Assembly: GCA_011389735.1 (NCBI GenBank)
Contig: JAABTS010000056.1
Coordinates: 1 to 33,006 of the forward strand
From: Desulfobacteraceae bacterium
Lineage (GTDB): Bacteria > Desulfobacterota > Desulfobacteria > Desulfobacterales > JAABTS01
DNA: 33,006 nt
Direction of reading: 5' to 3'
Under the pieces are notes generated by a model, which did no database searches, was not told the origin of the DNA, and worked only from the letters and a program-made list of their open reading frames with translations. Positions 17,013 through 25,114 of this stretch are shown piece after piece. The position numbers and the translations under genes were made by a program. Positions within the stretch are counted from its first letter, which is position 1. Each line of letters opens with the position of its first letter.

Positions 17013-19184
17013 TCAAGATTCCTCTTCCTCTTCTTCATCAATTTTTCGCATTCCTTCCATGAGGAGCCACATAAAGTCGCCGAGTTCATCCAGATTCTTT
17101 TCTTCTTTAGGCAGACCGGGAATAAATTTGAATCTGCCCTGTTTTTCTTTCAATGTTTCATAAAATGCGTCCTTGCCCTCCTTGTTGCTGTAGGATGCTT
17201 TGATAAGACCGCCTTCCCGGAATGACAGAGATGCGTTTCCTTTGGAAAGCTCCAGTGATATAACGCCGGTCTTTTGATTGGCGTTCAGGGTCTGGAACAG
17301 TTCGGACGGAGGCATTTCAGACAGTTTTCCGACCATGCCCGATGCGAATTCCTTTGACCGGACATCATGAATTTCATTCAACCGCTGTGCGAGAAGGTTG
17401 GTAAAATACATCTGCAAAGACGGTATCCGATTCAAAATATTTCGAAAATCTTTACTGCTGAGATACAGGATCGTCGATGGTTCGACCACTTTAATGGTGG
17501 CGCCGGCCGGTTTACCGCTCAACAGGCTCATTTCCCCGAAAACCTCGCCTTTTCCCATAAATGCAATGCTAAGTCCGGCGTCGCCGACAACTTCGACCTT
17601 TCCGGATGAGAGAATGTAAAGGTTTTTCCCTGGATCGCCTTTGTTCATGACGATTTCTCCGGGTTCATATTCCCTTATCTTCAAAAAGGCCGCCAGGTAT
17701 TTGATATCATCCCTGTCCAGGGGGTGGAACATGGGAAAATCCGCCAGCAGCGAGATCATGTTAGCGGTTTGAGGATCAAGTTGTTTTAATTCGTCATCAT
17801 CTTCTTTTGTATACGCAATCCTTATGGAACCGGTGCAGCCGCTGCACTTGAAGGCGTATCCAGCGTCCGTATCCAAATTTTTGTATTTCTCATTGACTTG
17901 AATAATATCGGACACCAAAATAAAGCATGTCGGTTTGCCGTCCGGGAAAAATATGCTTTGACCCGTAAGTTTTATCCGGTCTTCCAAATTATAATGCGGG
18001 CAGTTGTTTTCCCATATGATTTTGTACAGCAGATTCGGGAAGTACGCAATTCCGTCTTTTTTGGGCAGGGAACTGTTTTCATCCTGGAAAATATGCCCCA
18101 TTTCTTCGAGCAATGAATCGACGCTCTTACGATATTGATCCGCGTCGTCGGAATTGGAAAAATCGATTATTTTTCGGTTTTTAAGCGCTTCTTCGGCCCA
18201 TTCCGGAGGATTGTCGAGGATTGCGCCGTCGGTGCGAATAAGATACAAGATGGTGTATTTTTTTTTGGATTCTTCTTCCAGCGCCGCCTTCAGAGCATTT
18301 TCCATCCATTGGCCGTTAAGGGAGGACTCTGAAAAAAGAATGACGGTTTTTTCAAACAGTCCGACTGTCCGGCCCGCTTTTTCCTTGATTCCGGTTTGGC
18401 CCGCCATATACCAGCAGCGAACGTTCCGCGCGATCAAGTCGTTGCACAAGCGGACGGCCTCTTCCATGTCGTTTTCATCCGCCTGGATCAAACAGGAATA
18501 GAATTGAGTCGGATTTTTGAAAATTCGGGAAAGGGAATCGATCAAATTTTTCGGAACGCCGGCCCCGTGCAGAAATGATTCAGGAATATTTCCTTTGGAA
18601 CGAAACAATGTGTCGACACCAATGGTTGACGGGCCTGAATGATGCACCCTGTCAAGCCCCTTGACCATTCCAAGATCAGTGTCCCCGAACGTACTCCATT
18701 CCAGATTGGAATCGGAAAAGTCCGAATTGCTGAGGTCGGCGTTGCTGAAGTCCGAATGGCTGATTTTGGTCTTGACCATGATTGAATCGCTTAAATTAGC
18801 CTCTTTGAAATCCGAATTGGCGATTTCCGAATGGCTGAGATTAGCCCCCCACATGTTGGCTTTTCGGAGATAAGCGAAACTGATGTCGGCGCCGTTCAAA
18901 TCCGCATCGATCAAATTCGCCCCTCGAAGACTGGCGCCTTTCAAATCCGCTCCGTTCAAATTGGCGAAACTGATATCGGCGCCGCTCAGATCCGCACGCC
19001 ATAATCGAGCTTTATTAAGATCTGCTTCCCAGAGGTTGGCGTCCCTCAAGTTAACGTCCGTTAAATTGGCGCCTCGCAGGTTTACATTAAACAGATCCGG
19101 TTTCTCCGACGGGTTTTGGGCTCTCCATTTATTCCAGGCGGCGACGCCCTGTTTGAGAATATTGAGGTGCTCTTTCTTCGCCAT
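17013..19184 (-). CDS. Pentapeptide repeat - TIR-like - cyclic-nucleotide-binding fold - DUF4388 fusion
   Basis: A 723-residue soluble multidomain protein. Residues 31-175 are pentapeptide repeats (A[DN]L-x-x). Residues about 178-226 are a linker with GPSTIGVDTLFRSKG. Residues 227-362 are a TIR-like domain of the kind often fused to pentapeptides (NVRCWY; SESSLNGQWMENAL; DFSNSDDADQY). The TIR box 1 is degraded (LIQADEND) and the residue four after the conserved Trp is Ala, where the NADase glutamate would sit. Residues about 390-480 hold a small Cys-containing segment (CPHY, FKCSGC). Residues 484-605 are a cyclic-nucleotide-binding fold with FGEMSLLSGKPAGATI, whose usual phosphate-binding arginine is missing. 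Residues 617-690 are DUF4388, a PatA-like domain of signalling proteins, followed by an acidic tail. It is probably a scaffold or sensor rather than a NADase. No strong ribosome binding site precedes the ATG. Confidence 0.85.
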   Translation of the reverse strand: MAKKEHLNILKQGVAAWNKWRAQNPSEKPDLFNVNLRGANLTDVNLRDANLWEADLNKARLWRADLSGADISFANLNGADLKGASLRGANLIDADLNGADISFAYLRKANMWGANLSHSEIANSDFKEANLSDSIMVKTKISHSDFSNADLSNSDFSDSNLEWSTFGDTDLGMVKGLDRVHHSGPSTIGVDTLFRSKGNIPESFLHGAGVPKNLIDSLSRIFKNPTQFYSCLIQADENDMEEAVRLCNDLIARNVRCWYMAGQTGIKEKAGRTVGLFEKTVILFSESSLNGQWMENALKAALEEESKKKYTILYLIRTDGAILDNPPEWAEEALKNRKIIDFSNSDDADQYRKSVDSLLEEMGHIFQDENSSLPKKDGIAYFPNLLYKIIWENNCPHYNLEDRIKLTGQSIFFPDGKPTCFILVSDIIQVNEKYKNLDTDAGYAFKCSGCTGSIRIAYTKEDDDELKQLDPQTANMISLLADFPMFHPLDRDDIKYLAAFLKIREYEPGEIVMNKGDPGKNLYILSSGKVEVVGDAGLSIAFMGKGEVFGEMSLLSGKPAGATIKVVEPSTILYLSSKDFRNILNRIPSLQMYFTNLLAQRLNEIHDVRSKEFASGMVGKLSEMPPSELFQTLNANQKTGVISLELSKGNASLSFREGGLIKASYSNKEGKDAFYETLKEKQGRFKFIPGLPKEEKNLDELGDFMWLLMEGMRKIDEEEEEES

Positions 19185-19216
19185 GCTCTATTATTCTTTC
19201 ATCTCCTCTTCGATAC

Positions 19217-19276
19217 CGCCTTCCGGAAATTAAATTTCTTAAAACCTGTAGAGCCTTCCAAAAATCGAATTTCCGG
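19217..19276. repeat. Two arms of the palindromic element
   Basis: CCTTCCGGAAATTAAATTTC, then a few bases later GCCTTCCAAAAATCGAATTT and a second TCCGGAAAT. These are arm sequences without the GC-rich core, a decayed or rearranged copy. Confidence 0.5.
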
Positions 19277-19799
19277 AAATCCATATTCCATGCCCCCCGA
19301 ACTACAACTCATATCAAGCCCATCCTCCTTTATCAATAAAAAGAAAAACTTCCGAACCCGTTATTTAACACAAGTTTGTTCATTTGTCGAATGAAAGCAA
19401 CATTCTTGAGGCTGATTCAATCGATTTTTATACATTTTCAAAAAAAATATCAATGGAAATTCCACCATTGATCAAATTTGAACAAAACCGGGAACATATT
19501 GCTGATTTCATAATGGGCGCGGGCTTTCCGGGATTTGGAAAAATAAAAACGCTGAGGCGATCTTGTTTTTACGCTCATACTATAAATAGGTAGATGAAGC
19601 TTATTGAAAAATAAGGCTAATTCGTTAGATAATTTTTATGTTGCATGACCTACTTTTTGGGAATGCGCCCTTGGAAACAGTTTTGAAAACGAGACGTTCA
19701 GGTTTCAGGGGGCAGGGTTCAGAGGGCAGGTTCAAGGGAGGCGGGTTGGAACCGGACTCATGAAAAAACCTGCATTCTCAAACCTCCACCCTGCACAAT

Positions 19800-20230
19800 G
19801 GAAAACCAACATCCGTCAAAAAATTCGGAACTTGCGCGAAATACGCCCATTTGGATGCAGCACATTCCGACGCCGCCTGAATCAAAGCAGACCGCCATCA
19901 AACAGGCTCTCGTTCAAAGGCGAAAAAGGGTACGATATCGCCCACGGGGGAAGCAAGGTTGTTGTGTCCCATCAAAAACACCGATGCTGGTGCAATGGCA
20001 ATTGCGCGAACCGCCCTTGCACCGGGAAAAAAGAACAGTCTTGATAAAGGTTGGCCTTTAGCCATGGCGAAAGCAGGCAGTGAAACCATTCGGATTGAAA
20101 TCACCGAAAAATGCTGATCCGTCTTTTGCGTGCGGGACAGCTTTGTGCGGCGGATCTTCGATGCCTGGATTGTAAATCGAAACAATGCCTATGGTGGTTA
20201 TGTCGGAGAAGTTGCGCTGAAAATCTGAAG
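19800..20230 (+). pseudogene. Decayed reading frame of unknown family
   Basis: One frame reads protein-like sequence across two internal stops (TGA at 19878 and 20115). The middle part, 19881-20117, gives KKGTISPTGEARLLCPIKN, ARTALAPGKKNSLDKGWPLA and KAGSETIRIEITEKC with ordinary codon use; the frame then continues with FVRRIFDAWIVNRNNAYGGY to a stop near 20230. I do not recognise the family. The absence of a start, the two stops and the surrounding repeat debris suggest a broken gene; a spurious frame remains possible. Confidence 0.35.
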
Positions 20231-20345
20231 ACCGGTATGGACGATATTACCCCTTGAAAGGAATCAAAGCGAGATAGTGGTTTATGCTTCGGCGCGGAAG
20301 CTGGAAGTAATGATTCGGAAAAGTGTCATGGTTTTTAAAAAAAAC

Positions 20346-20373
20346 TTGACAAACAAATGCCGGCCGGTTAAAT
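20346..20373 (+). promoter_or_regulatory. Promoter upstream of the iron-uptake locus
   Basis: TTGACA at 20346-20351, then 16 bases, then TTAAAT at 20368-20373. It points at the feo genes, whose first start is at 20562. The next sequence is the palindrome at 20386, placed to block the early transcribed region. Confidence 0.45.
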
Positions 20374-20385
20374 AGGGGCTTCTTT

Positions 20386-20409
20386 ATAAGTTAGAATAGT
20401 CTATCTTAT
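20386..20409. promoter_or_regulatory. 24-bp palindrome, candidate metal-regulator operator
   Basis: Left half ATAAGTTAGAAT and right half AGTCTATCTTAT are reverse complements at 10 of 12 positions (ATAAG.TAGA pairs with TCTA.CTTAT). Placed just after the promoter of a ferrous iron locus, it is a likely site for a Fur- or DtxR-family repressor. The regulator itself is not in the window and the site does not clearly match a Fur consensus. Confidence 0.55.
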
Positions 20410-20561
20410 TAAGCATTGTCTTACGGCCTTCGGCTGTTTTTAGTGCGGAGGAAGTGAAGGCGTGGCTTGATGCGTGTTGGTGCGTTGGGATACGCCTTTT
20501 TTTGGGGGGCGTAGTCGTTCAACGAAAGATATATCGAGATTGGATAATTAATGGAGGTGCA

Positions 20562-20918
20562 ATGGAAGATCTCATTTCAAGAGATTGGCAGTGGAAATTA
20601 CGATGGAGGGGTGCTCGGAACAGGCAGGCCCCGATGATGAGGAAACCGGCGACCGGAGTGAAGAACTTTTCATTGCGACTGGCGCAGGAAGGTGAATGGG
20701 TCAGGATCGTTTCGGTCAACGGCGGAAAAGGCGTTCATGAGCGGCTCGCCGGGTTCGGCCTCCGCGTCGGCGCCGAAGTACAGGTTCTACAAAATTCAAT
20801 GAACGGAAAACTATTGCTTGGTCACCAGGGTGCAAGCCTTTATCTTGGCGGTGGCATGGCCCACAAAATCCAGGTGGCTGTTATCGAAGGAGGAAAAAAT
20901 GAATGGGACACTGAATGA
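20562..20918 (+). CDS. feoA: FeoA-domain protein (first of two)
   Basis: 118 residues. The C-terminal 75 or so form an SH3-like FeoA domain (SLRLAQEGEWVRIVSVNGG, RLAGFGLRVGAEVQVLQN, GHQGASLYLGGGMAHKIQV). The first 40 residues are a basic, Trp/Arg-rich extension not typical of FeoA. The frame extends 36 codons upstream, but the ATG at 20562 has a GGAGG 5 bases before it and is preferred. FeoA proteins assist FeoB, probably by binding its cytoplasmic part. The gene overlaps the second feoA by 20 bases, so the locus is one operon. Confidence 0.85.
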   Translation: MEDLISRDWQWKLRWRGARNRQAPMMRKPATGVKNFSLRLAQEGEWVRIVSVNGGKGVHERLAGFGLRVGAEVQVLQNSMNGKLLLGHQGASLYLGGGMAHKIQVAVIEGGKNEWDTE

Positions 20919-21141
20919 CATGAAGGTGGGCGAATCCGGCATGGTGGCCGGTTACGTCAAAGGGGCATCCGCCTATCGGGAAAAACTGTTGGCCATGGGG
21001 TTGATCAGGGGCGCCTCGTTCACCGTGGAACGGATAGCCCCGATGGGAGACCCTGTTGAGATCCATGTGCGCGGATTCGCCCTCTCCCTCAGAAAAGAAG
21101 AGGCGTCCGCACTGCTGGTGGAAAGGGGGGCGACATCATGA
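20899..21141 (+). CDS. feoA: FeoA-domain protein (second)
   Basis: 80 residues, the usual FeoA size, all SH3-like: GESGMVAGYVKGASAYREKL, MGLIRGASFTVERIAPMGDP, EIHVRGFALSLRKEEASALL. A strong AAGGAGG lies about 6 bases before the ATG at 20899, inside the end of the first feoA. Its TGA overlaps the feoB ATG (ATGA), giving translational coupling. Two different FeoA proteins before one FeoB suggest separate roles, for example one in transport and one in regulation. Confidence 0.9.
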   Translation: MNGTLNDMKVGESGMVAGYVKGASAYREKLLAMGLIRGASFTVERIAPMGDPVEIHVRGFALSLRKEEASALLVERGATS

Positions 21142-23477
21142 AAGACCATGTGATCGGTGTTGTAGGCAACCCCAACTGCGGCAAGACGACGCTTTTTAAC
21201 GCCTTGACCGGAACCAAACAGCGCGTGGGCAACTGGCCGGGCGTGACCGTGGATCGCAAGTCCGGCGAGTACGCCCATGGGGACAAGAAAATCGAAGTGA
21301 TGGATCTTCCGGGCGTCTATTCGCTTTCCGCGGCTTCGTTGGATGAAGAGGCGGCCAGGGACTATATCCTTTCAGGCGAGGCGGACCTGATCGTCAACAT
21401 CATCGACGCCTCCAATATCGAACGTAACCTGTATCTGACCGTCCAGCTTCTGGAAATGCAGGCGCCGATGGTGCTGGCGCTGAACATGATGGATATGGCC
21501 AAAGAGCGGCGGATCGAAATCGATATTCCGCTGCTCAGCCGGCGCCTGGGCTGTCCTGTGGTTCCCCTGGTGGCTTCCCGGGGAAAAGGCGTCAATGAAC
21601 TAAAGGATGAAATCAACCGCTGTGCGCAGGCAAAATCGGTTTCAAAGCTTCAAGTCATGTATCCTGCGGAAATACAGGAAGCGGTGGACGAACTGGTTCC
21701 TCTGGTAGGAGAGACGGCCTTGTATAAGAAAATGAACGCGCGCTATGCAGCGTTGAAATTGCTGGAAGGTGATGAAGGTATCGCTGCTCCGGCGGATAGG
21801 GAGGCACTGAAAAAGTGTGATGAGCACAAGGAAAAAATCGAGGCCGGGCTCGAAGAAGAGACCGACATTCTCCTGGCCGACAGCCGGTATGGCCTGATCA
21901 ACCGGCTGACCCAAGAGGCCGTAAAAAAAGGCGACCGCATCGGCAAAACCTTGTCGGACAAGATCGACGGCGTAGTGCTCAACCGGGCGATGGGGATTCC
22001 AATCTTTTTGGCGGCCATGTACCTGATGTTCATGGTGACGATCAATATCGGCGGCGCCTTCATCGATTTCTTCGACATCTTTGCCGGCGCCGTCTTCGTG
22101 GACGGCTTCGGCGAACTGCTGAACAAGATGGGAACCCCTCAGTGGCTGACGGCGATTGCCGCGGGAGGCGTCGGCGGCGGCATTCAGACCATCGCCACCT
22201 TTATTCCGCCCATCGGCTTCATGTTTCTGTGCCTCTGTTTTCTGGAAGACTCCGGTTACATGGCCCGGGCCGCCTTTGTCATGGACCGCTTCATGCGGAC
22301 GATCGGATTGCCCGGCAAGGCTTTTGTCCCGATGCTGGTGGGATTCGGGTGCAATGTTCCGGCGATCATGGCCACGCGCACCCTGGAAAACCAGCGCGAC
22401 CGCACCCTGACCATTATGATGAATCCTTTCATGTCCTGCGGTGCGCGCTTGCCGGTCTACGCGCTGTTTGCAGCCGCATTTTTCCCGGTGGGAGGGCAGA
22501 ACCTGGTTTTCGGGCTGTACCTGCTGGGCGTCGGCTTTGCGGTGATTACCGGGCTGGTGCTGAAAAGCACGCTGCTCAAAGGGGAAATCACCCCGTTCGT
22601 TATGGAGCTTCCGCCCTATCATATGCCGACGGTCAAGGGTGTACTCCTGCGTGCCTGGGACCGGCTCAAGACCTTTATATTTCGGGCCGGTAAGATCATC
22701 ATCCCGGTGGTGGTTGTATTGAGTTTCTTGAATTCCATGGGGACCGACGGCTCCCTTGGCAACGAGGACAGCGATAAATCGGTTCTAAGCGCCATCGGCC
22801 GGTCGATTACGCCGGTATTCTCCCCCATGGGACTCACCCAGGACAATTGGCCGGCCACCGTGGGTATCTTCACCGGCATTTTTGCCAAAGAGGCTGTGGT
22901 GGGGACTCTCGACGCCATGTATACCCGGATCGGTCCAGATGAGGCGGCTGAAACCGGCGCCGGGGATAGCGAGGCCGAAAGTTTCGACTTCTGGGGCGGT
23001 ATTAGTGAATCCTTCGCCACCATACCGGACAACCTGATAGGCGTGACTGACACGCTGCTCGATCCGCTCGGTGTTTCCGTGGGGGATGTGAGTACGGTGG
23101 AGAGCGCGGCCGATGAACAAGGAGTGGCCGTTGGCGCCTTTGGCGCCATGGCGGCCTTGTTTGACGGCAAGGTCGGGGCTTTCGCCTACCTCCTTTTCAT
23201 CCTGCTGTACTTTCCGTGCGTGGCCGCCATCGCCGCTGTATATCGGGAAACGAACTTCCGCTGGACCGCCTTTGTCGGCGCCTGGACCACGGGCTTGGCT
23301 TATATGGCCGCTGTTTTGTTTTATCAGACAGCCACTATCGGTCGCCATCCGGTGTCATCCCTCCTGTGGATCGCAATAATATGCGCTGTTTCCCTGGGCG
23401 TTTTCATGATAATGCGACAGATGGGCGGCAAGGAAAGAGTCGCTGTCGCAGGCCTGCCGGACGGCGCAAAAGCGTGA
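21138..23477 (+). CDS. feoB: Ferrous iron transporter FeoB
   Basis: 779 residues, full length for FeoB, in the inner membrane. The N-terminal G domain has G1 GNPNCGKTT (10-18), the G2 Thr in GVTVDRK (35-41), G3 DLPG (56-59) and G4 NMMD (116-119). A helical linker domain follows to about 270. The membrane part has two Gate regions, including GFGCNVPAIMATRTLENQRD and NPFMSCGARLPVYALF with the conserved cysteines, and further helices to the C-terminus. A soluble acidic insert (about 590-650) separates late membrane helices. It imports Fe2+, powered or gated by GTP hydrolysis. It follows the two feoA genes with an ATGA overlap and is followed by a FeoC-like gene. Confidence 0.97.
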   Translation: MKDHVIGVVGNPNCGKTTLFNALTGTKQRVGNWPGVTVDRKSGEYAHGDKKIEVMDLPGVYSLSAASLDEEAARDYILSGEADLIVNIIDASNIERNLYLTVQLLEMQAPMVLALNMMDMAKERRIEIDIPLLSRRLGCPVVPLVASRGKGVNELKDEINRCAQAKSVSKLQVMYPAEIQEAVDELVPLVGETALYKKMNARYAALKLLEGDEGIAAPADREALKKCDEHKEKIEAGLEEETDILLADSRYGLINRLTQEAVKKGDRIGKTLSDKIDGVVLNRAMGIPIFLAAMYLMFMVTINIGGAFIDFFDIFAGAVFVDGFGELLNKMGTPQWLTAIAAGGVGGGIQTIATFIPPIGFMFLCLCFLEDSGYMARAAFVMDRFMRTIGLPGKAFVPMLVGFGCNVPAIMATRTLENQRDRTLTIMMNPFMSCGARLPVYALFAAAFFPVGGQNLVFGLYLLGVGFAVITGLVLKSTLLKGEITPFVMELPPYHMPTVKGVLLRAWDRLKTFIFRAGKIIIPVVVVLSFLNSMGTDGSLGNEDSDKSVLSAIGRSITPVFSPMGLTQDNWPATVGIFTGIFAKEAVVGTLDAMYTRIGPDEAAETGAGDSEAESFDFWGGISESFATIPDNLIGVTDTLLDPLGVSVGDVSTVESAADEQGVAVGAFGAMAALFDGKVGAFAYLLFILLYFPCVAAIAAVYRETNFRWTAFVGAWTTGLAYMAAVLFYQTATIGRHPVSSLLWIAIICAVSLGVFMIMRQMGGKERVAVAGLPDGAKA

Positions 23478-23550
23478 AAAGAAGTATTCACAAACAAAAT
23501 GCGCCCCATGCACCGGAAGGGGTGGGGACTTCGCTGAAAAGGAGCAAGGT

Positions 23551-23775
23551 GTGATATTGTCTGAAATTAAAAAATTCCTGATGCAACATAAGCGCGTCAC
23601 ACTTGGCGACCTTGCCTGTCATTTCGACACCGAACCGGAGGCCGTGAAGGGCATGCTGGGGCAATGGATTCGAAAAGGCAAGGTGCTCAAGATAGACGTT
23701 CAGGCAGGTTGCAGCAAAACTTGCGGTAAGTGCTGTGATGGCGCGGCGATGGAAATATACGAGTGGACGCATTGA
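23551..23775 (+). CDS. feoC: FeoC-like winged-helix protein with cysteine cluster
   Basis: 74 residues. Residues 1-48 form a small winged helix (ILSEIKKFLMQHKRVTLGDL, then FDTEPEAVKGMLGQWIRKGK). A cysteine cluster follows, CSKTCGKCC (about 54-62), as in FeoC proteins that bind an Fe-S cluster. FeoC is thought to stabilise or control FeoB. The start is a GTG with AGGAG 7 bases upstream; the gap to feoB is 73 bp, consistent with the same operon. Confidence 0.85.
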   Translation: MILSEIKKFLMQHKRVTLGDLACHFDTEPEAVKGMLGQWIRKGKVLKIDVQAGCSKTCGKCCDGAAMEIYEWTH

Positions 23776-23881
23776 TCTGGATCGGCATTCTTTGGTCAAC
23801 ATTCAACCAATGAAAACGATGCATAGCGTAATGGTCGAAATAGCAAGGAAAAATAACTGAAAAGAGCAAGAGTGAAGATTC

Positions 23882-24340
23882 ATGAGATCTTCGCCGTCCT
23901 ATGGTTTTGTCAGCTTCGGGCTGATCACCCTTCTGGGTTTAGCCATCCTGGTCAAACATGGTTATGCTTTTGTAAATCCAGCAGCACCAACAAATAAGGT
24001 GGAACATTCTAACAAAGCGGGTCGCAAGAGCGTGCTCGCCTGGGCTGTGACGGTCGGATTGGCGCCTTGCCCCGCTGTGGTAATGGTGATGCTTTTTTGC
24101 CTGTCCATGGACGCCATGATTCTTGGATTGTTGCTGGCAGCGTGTATTTCGCTAGGGATGGCGACCACCATTTCCCTTGTCGTGATCGCTATCGTCCTTG
24201 GGAAATCCGGTGTTTTAAGTGTTGTCGCCGAAAAATACGCAAGGCGCGTTGAAGGAACCATCGGCCTGCTCTCCGGTGCGGCTATTTCCATTTTCGGAGC
24301 GCTCTTTTTAATATCGACATTGAATTCAGCATTATACTAA
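23882..24340 (+). CDS. NicO/RcnA-type nickel-cobalt transporter, N-terminally truncated
   Basis: 152 residues with at least four hydrophobic segments. It matches the C-terminal half of NicO-family transporters: AWAVTVGLAPCPAVVMVMLF, then LAACISLGMATTISLVVIAI, and a last helix GLLSGAAISIFGALFLI. Family members are usually 250-350 residues and begin with a histidine-rich first half (HX4D-type metal motif) that is absent here. An in-frame stop sits three codons before the ATG, so no longer version exists on this DNA. Either a broken gene whose 5' part was lost, or a half-size protein. The ribosome binding site is weak. It follows the feo genes on the same strand, a metal-uptake context. Confidence 0.65.
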   Translation: MRSSPSYGFVSFGLITLLGLAILVKHGYAFVNPAAPTNKVEHSNKAGRKSVLAWAVTVGLAPCPAVVMVMLFCLSMDAMILGLLLAACISLGMATTISLVVIAIVLGKSGVLSVVAEKYARRVEGTIGLLSGAAISIFGALFLISTLNSALY

Positions 24341-24434
24341 ATGAATAATAATTCCTATCTTCATGAATTCTTTAATTCCGGGACATGATACTTAATTATT
24401 GACAAAGGCCGCCAAACGTACGATATTCCTTTCT

Positions 24435-25017
24435 ATGGAGCGAATGGATAGAGTCGTGGTTGCCGGATATCCGCATTATATAACACAGCGGGGCAATCGT
24501 CGACAGCAAACTTTTTTTCAATGACGGCGATTGTCAGGCCTACATTGATCCGGTGGCGGAATGGCGCCACAATTGCGCCGTGGAAATATGGAACTATTGT
24601 CTGACGCCGGACCACACGCACCTGATCGCTGCACCCTCGAATGGGGACAGCCTTAGTTCCGCAATCGGAGAGGCTCATCGTCGGTATTCAAGAATGATCA
24701 ATTTTAGAGAAGGTTGGCGGGGGTTTTTATGGCAAGGCCGATTTTCCTCTTTTGTTATGGATGAAAAGCACCTTTTGGCGACTGCCCGTTACATCGAACT
24801 CAATCCAGTAAGGGCGAAACTGGCAAAACATCCCGATGAATACAAATGGAGCAGTTGCAAAGCCCATTTAGCCCGAAAAAATGACAAACTTGTCAAAGTG
24901 GAACCGTTGCTCAAACTCGTTCACAGTTGGAAAGATTTTATTCGTGAACCGCTTTCTGAGATTGAAATGGAAAGTATACGAAGGCATGAACGAACCGGGA
25001 GACCGCGAAAAAAATAA
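24435..25017 (+). pseudogene. REP-associated tyrosine transposase (RAYT, Y1_Tnp) with frameshift
   Basis: The ATG at 24435 begins MERMDRVVVAGYPHYITQRG, a standard RAYT start. At a run of seven T (24512-24518) the frame breaks: the zero frame stops at TGA two codons later, while the +1 frame continues as NDGDCQAYID and on to the end at 25017. One T fewer would restore a single protein of about 193 residues. Downstream the HUH motif DHTHLIA and the Tyr in YIELNPVRAK are intact, so the catalytic residues survive. RAYTs act on REP palindromes, and such palindromes lie just downstream (25179-25260). It may be a real mutation, a sequencing error in the homopolymer, or slippage-controlled expression. 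Confidence 0.8.
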
Positions 25018-25114
25018 TTAAGTATAATGTCCCCCGGAATTCCCTATTCGGCCATTTATTCTCGCATGAAAAGCTCCTACAAAGGTACAGAGGCGCAAAA
25101 GTTGGTTACCGACA

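Larger units (their letters stand above)
19185..20345. other. Gene-poor stretch with repeat debris
   Basis: No convincing intact gene. It holds two arms of the palindromic element near its left end, an AT-rich part (19300-19660), a G-rich imperfect repeat of the GGTTCAGGGGGCAGG kind (19696-19745), and a decayed reading frame (19800-20230). It separates the TIR gene from the iron locus, which is transcribed in the opposite direction. Confidence 0.6.

Noticed and set aside
19384-19593. 69-codon frame with a TTG start
   Set aside because: No ribosome binding site, no recognisable motif, and it lies in an AT-rich stretch amid repeat debris.
19898-20185. 95-codon minus-strand frame
   Set aside because: It is the antisense shadow of the plus-strand decayed frame, which has the more protein-like composition.
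21642-22622. 326-codon minus-strand frame opposite feoB
   Set aside because: Composition (many His, Gln and Arg) is that of an antisense shadow of feoB, which is certain.
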